From Micromonospora sediminicola (GTDB taxonomy: Bacteria; Actinomycetota; Actinomycetes; Mycobacteriales; Micromonosporaceae): a DNA stretch of 64,000 nt. Made by a program: the position numbers and the translations under genes. The notes beneath the pieces are model-generated. The model did not search any database, had not been told where the DNA came from, and was given only the letters and a program-made list of their open reading frames with translations. Below, piece after piece: positions 6,543-15,946 of this stretch; within the stretch, counting starts at the first letter, position 1, and each line of letters opens with the position of its first letter. Location of the stretch: contig NZ_FLRH01000004.1 in assembly GCF_900089585.1 (NCBI RefSeq), positions 737,001 to 801,000 on the forward strand, written 5' to 3'.

Positions 6543-9256
6543 CAGCTCTCCTCTCCGAGCCGGAGCGCCTCGCCGAGGCGGGTCCGACGGTTGTTCAGGG
6601 CCTCGACGACGATCGCGAAGCCGAGGGCGACCGCACCGAGCACGACGACGCCGACGACCAGGCGTGGTTCGAACGCCACCTCGACGGGTGCGCCGCCGGT
6701 GAAGGCGGACAGGCCGAGCACCGGATTGAGCAGGAGCGGCAGCAGCGCCCCGACCACCGCGCCGGTGACCACCGCCACGCCGACCAACGGACCGAGCTCC
6801 ACCAGCAGCAGCCCACGCGACTGGCCCCGGGACAGGCCCAGCGTGCGCAGCTGGGACAGCGCCTGCCCCCGGGCGCGGGCGCCGGCCAGCACCACGAACG
6901 CGACGGCCAGCAGGCCCAACGCCGTTCCGACGACGGCGCCGGCGGTGAAGCCGAAGCCGAGGACCGCGTTCACCCCGCCCTCGCCGACCTGCCGACGCGC
7001 CTGCGTCCAGGTGGTCACCTCGACGTCGAGCGGTTGTTCCCGTCCGACGATCGTCCCGCCCCGCGCGAAGCGGCGCTGCCCCTCGTTGCCGACCCGGCGC
7101 AGCTCCGACACGTCGAGCCGGTCGCCGGCCACCAGGAAGCCGGTCGGTGTCACGTCGGTCGTCCGGCGGGGCAGCTGCTGCCACGGCAGGACGACGAACC
7201 GGGTCGTCTCGCCGCGCAGCAGCGGGAAGCTGTCCGCCCGCGCGGCCACCCGGAACTCGTACCGCTGCCCCTGCACACCGACGAAGGCGGAGCCGTCGCG
7301 GCCGGCGGCGGCCAGATCCGCCGCGACCGCCGGCGACACGACCGCCGGCAGCGGTCCCGCGTCGCCGCTGCCGAGCAGCGCGTCCGGCACCCCGACCGGC
7401 ACGTCGGCGTCCCGGACCAGGGCGTCCAGCTCCGGCCCGTTCACCAGCAGCACGCTCACCTCACCGACCCGCAGGTCGGTGCCGTCCTCGTCGGTGGCGA
7501 GCCGCTGGCCCGCCTCCTGCAGGAACGGCGAGGCCCGCCGTACGCCCGGCAGCCGCGCCAGCTCCGCACCGGTGTCCGGGGCGAGCCGCTCACCCCGGAT
7601 CAGCCCGTCGGCCGGCACCTGCCGCGCGGCCACCCGGTCCCGGCTCGCCTCCACCCCGGCGGCGACCACACCGCAGAACGCGGCGCTGGCGACCGCCAGC
7701 ACCACGACCACCAGCGGTGTGGTGACCACGGCGCGGGCGCCGCGCGCGGAGCCGAGGAAGGCGACGCTGCCCCGGGTCCGGGCGGCCAGTCGGCCGAGCA
7801 GTCGCAGCGGCCACGGGTACAGCCGGATCGTCAGCACCGCCGCGGCGACCGCGAGCAGCACCGGAACCGACACCAGGAGCGGGTCCACCACGCCGGGCAC
7901 CAGACCACGCCGGCGCAGCAGCAGCACGCCGATCACGGCGAGCAGCACCAGCCCGGCCTCCATGGTGATCCGTCGCGCCGACGGACGCATCGTCACCAGG
8001 TCCCGCCGCTGCGCGACGCCGGTCGGCAGGGCGAGGGTCGCCAGCGGCAGCGCCAGGACGATCAGCAGGGTGGCGGCCACGGCGGCGGCGGACGCCGACT
8101 CCGCGGCCGGGCCGGGCGCGAGGTTCCCGAGCGCGAAACCGGCGCCGGCTGCCGGCAGCAGCACCAGCAACGACTCGGACAGACTGCGCCGGGCTCCGAC
8201 GAGGGCGGCGCCGCCGCGCGCCCGCAGCAGGGTGAACTCGGTACGCCGGCGGCGTACGGTCAGCCCGGCCGCCAGGATCACCAGGCCGGCCAGCGCACCC
8301 AGCGCGCCGGTGGCGGACACCGCGAGGACCGTACGGACGGAGGCCACCTGGTCCTGGAACTGCCGCAGCGGGATGTCGAGCCCCTGGGTGAACGCGCGGC
8401 CCTGGGCCTGCCGGCCCATCCGGTCGACGTCGCCGATGAGCCGGTCCGCGTCCACGGCGTGGATCCCGCTCGCGCCCATCCGGTAGCGCCAGGCGAACCG
8501 CAGGCCCCACCCGTCGGCGGAGAGCCGGTCCAGCGTCGCCGGGTCGACCACGCCGAGCGCGACGAACGGTTGCGCGTCGCCGATCGGCTCGATGACGCGA
8601 AGTGCCTGGGGCAGCCCGTCCCAGAACCCCCCGGCGCGGTCGCGGGGCTCGAAGACGCCCACCACGAGCGCCCGGACCGGATCCGGGGCGCCCTCGGGGG
8701 TCGCCGACTGGGGCCCGGCGAGGGTGAGTTTGCTGCCGACCCGCAGGTTCAGCTTGCCGGCCACCTCGGCGGCCAGCGCGATCTCCACCGGGTCCTCGGC
8801 GGTCGCCGTCGGGTCCGGCCAGCGCCCGCCGGTCAGGCGGCCCGCCTCGGCGACGCCCGGCATGCTCCGCAGGCCCAGATCGACCAGGAGGTTCCGCGCG
8901 GCGAGGTCCGGTCCGGTCAGCCGGCCCGGATCGGTCTCCGCGGTGAACCACCGCTGGTCGACCAGCGCCCGCACCGGCGGCGGCATCTCGTCCTGCAGGC
9001 GCGGCAGGTCGGCCGCGAACGCCTCCATCAGGGACGTGCCGTTACCCGCGTTGAAGATCGTGTCGGTCGCGTACGTCACGTCGCGGACGGTGGCCGGCTG
9101 GCTCCGCAGGAAACTCTGCAGGCCCGCCTCGGTGCGTCCGTTCACCAACCGCGGCACGCCGGCGATCAGCGCCAACGTGACCGCCGCCAGGGCGGCGAGC
9201 AACAGGAACTGTCCGCCGTACGCACGGACCCGGCGGGCGACCGCGCCGATGCTCAT
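6542..9256 (-). CDS. FtsX-type ABC permease, duplicated-domain form
   Basis: 904 residues. One TM near 17-37 precedes a large extracytoplasmic region (to about residue 300), then a first block of TMs with the FtsX-like segment VRRRRTEFTLLRARGGA, a central TM pair, a second large outside domain, and a C-terminal FtsX block with GARARGQALSQLRTLGLSRGQ. This is the ten-TM layout of actinomycete MacB/LolE-like exporters. The ATG at 9256 is chosen for GGAGGAGG immediately upstream. Substrates in this class are lipoproteins, antimicrobial peptides or envelope lipids; none can be named here. It is the second gene of the four-gene operon. Confidence 0.87.
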   Translation of the reverse strand: MSIGAVARRVRAYGGQFLLLAALAAVTLALIAGVPRLVNGRTEAGLQSFLRSQPATVRDVTYATDTIFNAGNGTSLMEAFAADLPRLQDEMPPPVRALVDQRWFTAETDPGRLTGPDLAARNLLVDLGLRSMPGVAEAGRLTGGRWPDPTATAEDPVEIALAAEVAGKLNLRVGSKLTLAGPQSATPEGAPDPVRALVVGVFEPRDRAGGFWDGLPQALRVIEPIGDAQPFVALGVVDPATLDRLSADGWGLRFAWRYRMGASGIHAVDADRLIGDVDRMGRQAQGRAFTQGLDIPLRQFQDQVASVRTVLAVSATGALGALAGLVILAAGLTVRRRRTEFTLLRARGGAALVGARRSLSESLLVLLPAAGAGFALGNLAPGPAAESASAAAVAATLLIVLALPLATLALPTGVAQRRDLVTMRPSARRITMEAGLVLLAVIGVLLLRRRGLVPGVVDPLLVSVPVLLAVAAAVLTIRLYPWPLRLLGRLAARTRGSVAFLGSARGARAVVTTPLVVVVLAVASAAFCGVVAAGVEASRDRVAARQVPADGLIRGERLAPDTGAELARLPGVRRASPFLQEAGQRLATDEDGTDLRVGEVSVLLVNGPELDALVRDADVPVGVPDALLGSGDAGPLPAVVSPAVAADLAAAGRDGSAFVGVQGQRYEFRVAARADSFPLLRGETTRFVVLPWQQLPRRTTDVTPTGFLVAGDRLDVSELRRVGNEGQRRFARGGTIVGREQPLDVEVTTWTQARRQVGEGGVNAVLGFGFTAGAVVGTALGLLAVAFVVLAGARARGQALSQLRTLGLSRGQSRGLLLVELGPLVGVAVVTGAVVGALLPLLLNPVLGLSAFTGGAPVEVAFEPRLVVGVVVLGAVALGFAIVVEALNNRRTRLGEALRLGEES

Positions 9257-9296
9257 CGTGCCTCCTCCACGTCGCGGGCCGCCCTGCTCCAACCGG

Positions 9297-12200
9297 TCAC
9301 TGGTCTCCCCCGATTCGCAGCTGTGCCGCCGCCACCCGCTGCCGGATGCCGAAGGCGATGAACGCGCTGAAGGCCAGCGCCGCGAGCAGGAGGCCCGCCG
9401 CGGTGAGCCCGACCGGCAGCCACGGCAGGACGAAGGCCGCCTCGGGCACCGGCCGGGTGGCCGACGGGGTGAGGATGACCAGCGGGGCCATCGTCACGCC
9501 GACACCGGCCCCGAGCAGCAGCCCGACGCCCACCCCGATGCCCGCCAGGAAGGTCTGCTCGGCCAGCAGCGCCCGGGCCAGCAGGCGGGGCGTGGCGCCG
9601 AGCGTGTGCAGGACGGCGAACTCGCCCAGGCGACGCCGGGCGGTGGCCCACACGTCCACGAGCAGCCCGACGAGCGCCAGCAGCACCGCGCCCAGCGCCG
9701 CGACGAGCAACCCCGTGCGGGCCCCCTGCCAGTACGGATCGGCCGCGGCCCGGTCGGCCGTCTGGCGCCGGTCGAGGACGCTCACGCCGTCCAGTTCCCC
9801 GGCCGCCTGCCGGGCGCCGTCGTCGGCGGCGCCGAGCCACCACTCCTGCACCGGCCGCACGGCGCCGCTCTCGCGGATCAGCCAGTCGGTCGCCGCCGGC
9901 ATGTCCAGCAGCACGCCCTCGCCGGTGGCGGACGGCACGGCGTCCACCTCGCCGGCCACGGTCACCGGCAGCGACACCCCCGACAGCGAGAGGGTGACCG
10001 TCTCTCCGGGGCGTAGGCTGAGTGCCTCGCGCACCCCGGGGGTCAACAGCGCGGGAACCGGACGAGCCTCACCCGTCGGCACCACGGCGAAGCGTGAGGA
10101 CTCCTGGTACGCGAACTGTCCGCCGGCCACCAGCACGACGTCGTTCTCGACGGTGAGGCCGGTAGCCGTGGCGTCGACCCTGGTCCTCGGGCCGGCCGCC
10201 GCCCCGATCGCCTTCCAGTCGGCGCCCAGGGACAGCGGCCGGGCCGTGCCGGCGGCGTCGACCACGCGCAGGTCGTTCACCCCGAGTCGGTACGCGGTCC
10301 CGGCCACGTCCCCGCCGTCGACCTCGAAACCGGCCAGCCGCAGCTCACCGGCGACGGGGAGCGGGATGCGGAACGGCACCCGTCGACCCGACTCGTCCCC
10401 GGTGCCCACCGGCAGCCGCAGGGCGAGTCCGTCCGCGCGGGTCACGAGCAGCCAGACCTGCACCCGCTGGGGGGCGACCGCGTCGCGTACCCAGGTGCGG
10501 ACGGAGCCGGTGATCGACCGCGCGCCCTCGGGCAGCACGACGCCGGCAGCCGGGCCGCGCGACCGGACCATCCGGTCGAACAACGCCGGCCCCGGCTCGG
10601 TGGCCAGCCGGTCGTCCAGGCGCACCACGCCCGCGGCGCCCGCCGCGTCGAGGCTGACCACCGTGGCGGGCAGGTCCGCCCGGCCGACCCGGATCTCGTC
10701 CCGCCACCCGGGAAGGGCCGCCCGCACGCCCGGCAGCGCCGCGACCTCCGCCGGCCGACCGGGCGGAGCGACCCCGCCGCGCTCGGTCAGCCGCAGATCG
10801 GCGCCGACCACGTGGTCGGCCTGGTCGACCTGGGAACGCTCGCCGGTGGCCACCAGCGACCAGGCCAGTGTGCTGCCGCCGACCGCGAGGGCGAGCAGCA
10901 GCACCGGACCGGCGTGCGGGCGGCGGCCCGCCTGCCACATGCCCAGGATCGTCGCGGTCCACAGCCGGCGGTCGACGAACCGTTCGGCGAAGCGGGTCGC
11001 GGGTGGCAGCAGCCGCAGCGCCACCACGGCGCCGGCCAGGACGCCGAGCGTCGGCGCGGCGACCAGCAGCGGATCCATGCCCAGCCGGCCGGCCGCGCCC
11101 GAGATCGGCGAGGAGTACTGCCGCAGCTGGGTCCAGGCGAGCACCGCGAAGCCCACCAGCACCAGATCGAGGCTGGCCCGCTGCACGGCGGCGGACCGGG
11201 TGGGCCGCGACCGGGCCGCCATGTCGGCGACGTAGGTGCCGGTGCTCCGCAGCGTCGGGGCGACCATCGCGACCAGGCATCCGGCCCCGGTCAGCGCGGC
11301 CGCCAGCCAGAGCGCCGTGAGGCCGCCGTCGGCGGACGCGCCGACCCGCCGCAGGGCGGCGTCGGCGACCAACGGGCCGACCACGGCCGCCGGCAGCACG
11401 ACGAGCGCCGCCTCCCGGGCCGCGAAGCCGGCCAACTGGTGTCGGGCGGCGCCACGGGCCCGGAGCAGGGCGGTCTGGTTGCGCCGGTCGGCGTGCAGGA
11501 GCGCGGCCACCAGGATCAAGGCGTACCCGCCGAGCACCACGATCAGCAGGACCGGCGTGGCCAGCGAGGACCGGCCCACCAGGTCGGCGCCGGCCGCCCG
11601 CCCGAGCAGCCGGTCCATCGCGGTAACGACCTGGGCGGAGTCGCCGAGCCCGGCCGCCGCCGGCACTCCGGTGACGGCCGCCGGTAGCGCGTCCCGGACG
11701 TCCAGCAGCCGGCCCTGTCCGGCCACCGCGGGGAGGTCGGGCCGCACCACCCACCACGCGGACACCAGGCTCGGAAAGGTCCTGCTGAAGTCCGCCGGGT
11801 CCAGCACGAACGGGCCGTACGAGGTGTCCGAGGCCGGGGCGCTGCCGGCGCCGACACCGGGCGCCAACTGCCAGTAGGCCTCCGTGGCGTCGCGGGGCCG
11901 CCAGGTGCCGACGAGCACCACCTCGCCGGCCCGGTCGGTGCTCCGGTCGAGCATCGGCACCCGGTCACCGACGGCCATGCCGAGCGCGCCGGCGACCTTC
12001 TCCGGCAGCGTGACCTGGAGCGGGCGGGCGCCGGCCACCGGCCAGGCCCCGGCGGTCAGCTCGGCGTGCGCCGCGAGGTCGTCGAGGGTGGCCAGGTTGG
12101 CGAAGACGAGATCGTCGTCCTGGGGCCTCGGCCCGAGATCGCCGGTGAGTTGCCGCCCCGAGCCGTACCGGGCCCCGTACACGTCGACCCGGGCGCCACC

Positions 12201-12458
12201 GAAACCGTCGGCGAAGCCGTCACGGACCTTCCGGTCGCGCTCCGCCGCCTCCGCGGCGTCGCCTCCGGCGGGGCCGGTCAGCAGCAGGCTGCGCTCCTCC
12301 AGCGGGGCGCCGTTGAGCAACGCCTGCTGGCCGGCCTCGACCGCCCTGCGGTTGTACTCGGTGAGACCGGCCACCAGGGCGATCGCGACCAGCGCCGCGG
12401 CGATCGCGGCCACCAGCAGCCCTCGCGCCGCCCTGGCCCGCCTCCATACCAGTCTCAT
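9297..12458 (-). CDS. FtsX-type ABC permease, large form
   Basis: 1053 residues, first gene of the exporter operon. It has a TM near 12-33, a long outside domain to about residue 300, a TM block with a coupling segment DRRNQTALLRARGAARHQL, a central TM pair, a second outside domain of about 350 residues, and a final FtsX block containing TARRRLGEFAVLHTLGATPR. Both ATPase-coupling segments are intact. GGGAGGGG precedes the ATG at 12458. The 40-bp gap to the next permease and one-base overlaps downstream imply a single transcript of two permeases and two ATPases, probably a heteromeric exporter or two transporters made together. Confidence 0.87.
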   Translation of the reverse strand: MRLVWRRARAARGLLVAAIAAALVAIALVAGLTEYNRRAVEAGQQALLNGAPLEERSLLLTGPAGGDAAEAAERDRKVRDGFADGFGGARVDVYGARYGSGRQLTGDLGPRPQDDDLVFANLATLDDLAAHAELTAGAWPVAGARPLQVTLPEKVAGALGMAVGDRVPMLDRSTDRAGEVVLVGTWRPRDATEAYWQLAPGVGAGSAPASDTSYGPFVLDPADFSRTFPSLVSAWWVVRPDLPAVAGQGRLLDVRDALPAAVTGVPAAAGLGDSAQVVTAMDRLLGRAAGADLVGRSSLATPVLLIVVLGGYALILVAALLHADRRNQTALLRARGAARHQLAGFAAREAALVVLPAAVVGPLVADAALRRVGASADGGLTALWLAAALTGAGCLVAMVAPTLRSTGTYVADMAARSRPTRSAAVQRASLDLVLVGFAVLAWTQLRQYSSPISGAAGRLGMDPLLVAAPTLGVLAGAVVALRLLPPATRFAERFVDRRLWTATILGMWQAGRRPHAGPVLLLALAVGGSTLAWSLVATGERSQVDQADHVVGADLRLTERGGVAPPGRPAEVAALPGVRAALPGWRDEIRVGRADLPATVVSLDAAGAAGVVRLDDRLATEPGPALFDRMVRSRGPAAGVVLPEGARSITGSVRTWVRDAVAPQRVQVWLLVTRADGLALRLPVGTGDESGRRVPFRIPLPVAGELRLAGFEVDGGDVAGTAYRLGVNDLRVVDAAGTARPLSLGADWKAIGAAAGPRTRVDATATGLTVENDVVLVAGGQFAYQESSRFAVVPTGEARPVPALLTPGVREALSLRPGETVTLSLSGVSLPVTVAGEVDAVPSATGEGVLLDMPAATDWLIRESGAVRPVQEWWLGAADDGARQAAGELDGVSVLDRRQTADRAAADPYWQGARTGLLVAALGAVLLALVGLLVDVWATARRRLGEFAVLHTLGATPRLLARALLAEQTFLAGIGVGVGLLLGAGVGVTMAPLVILTPSATRPVPEAAFVLPWLPVGLTAAGLLLAALAFSAFIAFGIRQRVAAAQLRIGGDQ

Positions 12459-12611
12459 CCGACCCCTCCCGTGGCCCCCGACGGGCCGATGACCAGGAAG
12501 AGCGGTGAAGGGCCGGAAAAGGTTCGCGCCCGTTACATGATCGTTATCCCCGCCACCTCCCGCCGTCCCAGCCCCTTCCGTCGCCTAGGGCGTGCGGCAG
12601 TGCGGGGCGGA

Positions 12612-13454
12612 TCACGGAGCGGCGAGAAGGAGGGTGCGGACGGCGCCCAGGATCCGCTCCGGTCGACGGTAGAGGTCGGCGGCGGTGTAGACGCGCATGC
12701 GCCAGCCCTGCTCGGCCAGCCAGTTGAGACGGGCGCGGTCGTGGTGCAGGCGGTCCGGGTCGAAGTGGGAGCGACCGTCGTACTCCACGCCGACCCGCTG
12801 CCTGCGGTAGCCCAGGTCCAGACGGTAGATCCCCATGACGTCGTCGGGTACCCAGAGTTGCGGCTCCGGCGGCGGGAGCCCGCCGTCGATCAGCAGCAGC
12901 CGCAACTGGCTCTCCTGCCGGCACTCCGCGCGCGGATCGGCCAACTCGACCAGTCGGCCCGCCTGGCGCACCCCGCGCAGGCCGACATGGGACGCCACCT
13001 CCCTCCGCAGCTCGTCACGACCGCAGGCGCCCACCCGCAGGCAGAGATCCAGCGTCGGTAGCGCGTCCGCCCGGCGCGTCACCCGGGCCAGATCGACGGC
13101 GCAGCGGGCGGCCGACGCGCACGGTATCCCGGCCATCTCCACGACCTCGCCGATCGGCAGGACGCTCTGGTGCACCGCCACGCCCCGGATGGTCGGCACC
13201 GCACCGCCCGCCGGCACGATGACGTGCACCCGCTCGCTGCGCACCGCCCCGAAGCGGTGCAGCCCGGCGCCGGTGTGGAAACCCGCCACGGCGTCCGGGG
13301 GCAACCGCCGGAACAGCGCCCGCAGCCGGCTCGTCTCGTCGTCGGCGTAGCCGTAGACACCCCGCGCGAGCCGGCTCAGCCGCTCAGCCTCCACCCGGTG
13401 GCGGATCGCGCCCCGACTCAGCCCACCCGCCAGCAACTCCCCGTACCCCCACAC
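12612..13454 (-). CDS. AbiEi-like/DUF559 protein with Vsr-type nuclease-like domain
   Basis: 280 residues from a GTG. The N-terminus (GLSRGAIRHRVEAERLSRLARGVYG) matches the winged-helix start of AbiEi/type IV antitoxin-like proteins; the C-terminus reads VGVEYDGRSHFDPDRLHHDRARLNWLAEQGWRMRVY, the DUF559 domain related to very-short-patch-repair endonucleases, with the E-Y-D-G-x-x-H core. Such fused proteins are abundant orphans in actinomycetes and no clear activity is established. No toxin gene sits beside it. It lies upstream of the exporter operon on the same strand with a 153-bp gap, so it probably is not co-transcribed with it. Confidence 0.75.
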   Translation of the reverse strand: MWGYGELLAGGLSRGAIRHRVEAERLSRLARGVYGYADDETSRLRALFRRLPPDAVAGFHTGAGLHRFGAVRSERVHVIVPAGGAVPTIRGVAVHQSVLPIGEVVEMAGIPCASAARCAVDLARVTRRADALPTLDLCLRVGACGRDELRREVASHVGLRGVRQAGRLVELADPRAECRQESQLRLLLIDGGLPPPEPQLWVPDDVMGIYRLDLGYRRQRVGVEYDGRSHFDPDRLHHDRARLNWLAEQGWRMRVYTAADLYRRPERILGAVRTLLLAAP

Positions 13455-13539
13455 ACGGACACTGTCCCGCCCCGGCCCCGCCCCCGTCCGCCCCTGTGGA
13501 CAACCCCGCCGGTCGCACTCGATCCGCTCCCGCCCCTTT

Positions 13540-13613
13540 GTCGACCTTGGAGTTATGGCACCTCAGAAAAGTCGTAGAAGGGGCATTAAAGGCGCCACAA
13601 CTCCAAGATCGAC
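13540..13613. repeat. Long stem-loop (REP-like) repeat, copy 1
   Basis: A 23-base arm (13540-13562, GTCGACCTTGGAGTTATGGC...) faces an arm at 13591-13613 with 20 of 23 positions complementary, around a 28-base loop. All three mismatches become G-U pairs in RNA of the minus strand but C-A mismatches in plus-strand RNA. The loop contains GGGGCATTAAAGG, which nearly recurs in the related element at 49203-49275. It lies between the metallopeptidase remnant and the DUF559 gene, both on the minus strand. Confidence 0.75.
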
Positions 13614-13675
13614 GACCGGGGCGGGGAAGGCGGGTCACCCGTCGTACGGGTGGGCCGCCGGTCGGTCGGGTCCGG

Positions 13676-14426
13676 TCAGTCGGTGACGAGCGTGGCGATG
13701 TCGTCCCCGGCGCGGACCCGGTCGATCAGGTCGAGCACGGCCCGCGGCCCGCCGTGCCCGTCCACCCACCGGTGGACCCGGCAGGCGGCTCGGGCGTACA
13801 CCTGCTCGTCCGCCCCGGCGGCCCGCAACCAGGCGTCCAGCGTCTCCGGCAGCGGCCCCGGCGAGGCGTCGCGGCAGCGGTCCGGCTCGGTGGGCGGCAA
13901 CAGGTAGCGCCGGTCGTCGGCGACGAGGACGGCGAGACCCTCGTCGAACCACTGGGGAACGTCGCCGGCACGGGCGCCGAGCCGTACGTGGAACTCGACG
14001 TGTGACAGTTCGTGCGCGGCGATCACCGGATCGATGCCGCGGGGGGAGAGCATCAGCGCCTGGTCGAGGATGGCGACCCCCCCGCTCGCCACCGCCACCG
14101 ATCCGCTCGTAGCAACCGGGGGTGAAGCAGGCGAGCACCGTCGGGTCGCTCCGGCGCCCCCGGTAGAAGTCGTCGACCCGCCGGGTCGCCGCGTCGTACA
14201 CGTCGACGAGCCGCTGCCGGTCGGCGTCCGACCGGCCGGGTTCGACATAGAGGCGGTCCCGCACCGGCACCATCCCGTAGCAGCGGGGGCAGGTCGTCGC
14301 GGCGACCGAGGGGTAGGCCCGGACCAGCACCGCGCCCGCGACGAGCAGCAGGACGACCACCCCGGCCAGGGCCCACGGCCAGCGTCGCCGTCGTCGGCCC
14401 GGCGCTCGCGGTCCCACGGCTCTCAT
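13676..14426 (-). pseudogene. Membrane-anchored HExxH metallopeptidase-like gene with frameshift
   Basis: The first part starts at the ATG at 14426 with an Arg-rich head, a TM at about residues 14-36 and CPRCYGM, and runs in one frame to CYERIGGGGERGG. The second part continues in another frame as VAILDQALMLSPRGID and ends at 13676. The switch falls on a run of seven C (14077-14083; seven G on the coding strand), where six would restore one protein of about 250 residues. The second frame holds AAHELSHVEFHVRLG followed by WFDEGLAVLVADD, the HExxH plus downstream Glu of peptidase MA-like gluzincins. It may be a real pseudogene or a homopolymer sequencing error. Confidence 0.75.
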
Positions 14427-14453
14427 CGGCGGCCTCCCTCGTCGACGGGCGGC

Positions 14454-15482
14454 TCAGGGGCGCGGGCGGTCGCGGTCCTTGGAGGGCTGGACCCGTTTCG
14501 GCTCGCCGGGCATCTTGGGGTATTCCGGAGGGTAGGGCAGGTCGCCGAGGCCGTCGGCGGCGTCCCGCTCGGCCCACTCCAGCAGCGGGGTGATGTCCCA
14601 CGGCGCGTCGTCGATGCCGGCGTGCGGGTCGCCCCGCTCGGCGAACCGGGCCGGCACGGTGCCCAGGTGGAAGTCGTCCGGGTCGACCTCGGGCAGTTCG
14701 TCCCACTCGACCGGGGTGGAGACGGTGGCGCGGGCGTTGGCCCGCAGCGAGTACGCGCAGGCGATGGTGCGGTCGCGGGCGGTCTGGTTGAAGTCGACGA
14801 AGACGCGCCGGCCCCGCTCCTCCTTCCACCAGGCGGTGGTGACCAGCTCGGGTCGGCGTCGTTCCAGCTCGCGGGCCAGCGCGATGGTGGCCCGGCGCAC
14901 CTCCACGAACGTCCAGCGCGGCTGGATGCGCAGGTAGACGTGCACGCCCCGACCACCGGAGGTCTTCGGCCAGCCGGGCACCCCCAGCTCGTCGAGCAGC
15001 CCGCGCAGCTCCCCGGCGGCGGTCACCGCGTCGGCGAAGTCGGTGCCGGGCTGCGGGTCGAGGTCGACGCGCAGCTCGTCCGGCCGGTCGGTGTCGGCGG
15101 CGCGCACCGGCCACGGGTGGAACACGACCGTGCCCATCTGCGCCGCCCAGGCGACGTGCGCGAGGTCGGCCGGGCAGAGCTCGTCGGCCTTGCGGCCGCT
15201 GGGGAAGCTGATCTCCGCGGTGCGGATCCACGGGGGTACGCCGCGCGTCGGCACCCGCTTCTGGAAGAACATCTCCCCCTCGACGCCCTCGGGGAAGCGT
15301 TGCAGGGTGGTGGGCCGGTCCCGCAGGGCCCGGGTGATCCCGTCGCCGACCGCCAGGTAGTAGTGGAAGACGTCCGCCTTGGTGAAGCCGCGCTGCGGGA
15401 AGATCACCCGGTCGGGGCTGCTGAGCCGCACGGCCCGCCCGGCGACCTCGATCTCCTCGACGGCGCTTCTGCTGCCCGCCAT
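14454..15482 (-). CDS. LigD-type DNA polymerase/primase domain protein
   Basis: 342 residues, a stand-alone LigD polymerase domain (archaeo-eukaryotic primase fold). Visible signatures are the metal-binding RVDLDPQPGTDF, the SGGRGVHVYLRI loop and FVDFNQTARDRTIACAYSLR. The substrate-binding start SSPDRVIFPQRGFTKADVFHYY is also typical. In bacteria such proteins fill gaps in non-homologous end joining, together with Ku and a LigD ligase; neither is in this window. The last 30 residues are basic and proline-rich. It sits 27 bp upstream of the metallopeptidase remnant on the same strand and is divergent from msrB. Confidence 0.92.
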   Translation of the reverse strand: MAGSRSAVEEIEVAGRAVRLSSPDRVIFPQRGFTKADVFHYYLAVGDGITRALRDRPTTLQRFPEGVEGEMFFQKRVPTRGVPPWIRTAEISFPSGRKADELCPADLAHVAWAAQMGTVVFHPWPVRAADTDRPDELRVDLDPQPGTDFADAVTAAGELRGLLDELGVPGWPKTSGGRGVHVYLRIQPRWTFVEVRRATIALARELERRRPELVTTAWWKEERGRRVFVDFNQTARDRTIACAYSLRANARATVSTPVEWDELPEVDPDDFHLGTVPARFAERGDPHAGIDDAPWDITPLLEWAERDAADGLGDLPYPPEYPKMPGEPKRVQPSKDRDRPRP

Positions 15483-15517
15483 CAGGCGACCCTATGCGAT
15501 GGCACCGACGGCCGACG

Positions 15518-15529
15518 TACCGTTGACGG
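15518..15529 (+). promoter_or_regulatory. Leaderless promoter for msrB
   Basis: The -10-like TACCGT (15518-15523) is followed by exactly six bases and then the GTG start, placing the likely transcript start at the start codon. Confidence 0.5.
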
Positions 15530-15940
15530 GTGAGTCTTTCCGACAACGAACTGCCCCGCACCGAGGACGAGTGGCGCGTCCGCCTGAGCCCGGAGGAGTT
15601 CCGGGTGCTCCGGGAGGCCGGCACCGAGGCGCCCTGGACCGGCGAGTACGTCGACACCAAGACCCCCGGCGTCTACCACTGCCGGGCCTGCGGGCTGGAG
15701 CTGTTCCGCAGCCAGGACAAGTTCGACTCGCACTGCGGCTGGCCGAGCTTCGACGACGCCATCCCGGGTGCGGTCAAGGAGATCCCCGACAACACGCTCG
15801 GCATGCGGCGCACGGAGATCCGCTGCGCCCGGTGCGACAGTCACCTGGGGCACGTCTTCGAGGGTGAGGGCTTCACCCCGAAGGACACCCGGCACTGCGT
15901 CAACTCGATCTCGGTGCGGTTGGAGCCGACCGGCGGCTGA
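15530..15940 (+). CDS. msrB: Peptide methionine-(R)-S-oxide reductase MsrB
   Basis: 136 residues, full family length. It reduces the R isomer of methionine sulfoxide in proteins. The two zinc-binding pairs are CRAC and CARC, the substrate region HCGWPSF is intact, and the catalytic cysteine is in RHCVNS. The GTG start at 15530 is supported by a -10-like TACCGT six bases upstream, so the mRNA is probably leaderless. It converges with the small CBM48 gene across 6 bp. A TlpA/CcdA-type thiol pair lies 1 kb downstream. In M. tuberculosis the orthologue (Rv2674) also sits near the haem genes. Confidence 0.96.
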   Translation: MSLSDNELPRTEDEWRVRLSPEEFRVLREAGTEAPWTGEYVDTKTPGVYHCRACGLELFRSQDKFDSHCGWPSFDDAIPGAVKEIPDNTLGMRRTEIRCARCDSHLGHVFEGEGFTPKDTRHCVNSISVRLEPTGG

Positions 15941-15946
15941 CCGCGC

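Noticed and set aside
5568..8486. 972-residue plus-strand open frame antisense to the exporter operon
   Set aside because: Product is low-complexity Arg/Pro/Gly sequence with no domain; the minus strand encodes clear ATPase and permease motifs. It is a GC-rich shadow.
12612..13454. Type IV toxin-antitoxin or defence system
   Set aside because: Only the AbiEi-like/DUF559 protein is present; no toxin partner or other defence gene lies nearby, and such orphans are common in actinomycetes.
14454..15482. Complete NHEJ operon
   Set aside because: Only the LigD polymerase domain is encoded; neither Ku nor the ligase domain is in the window.
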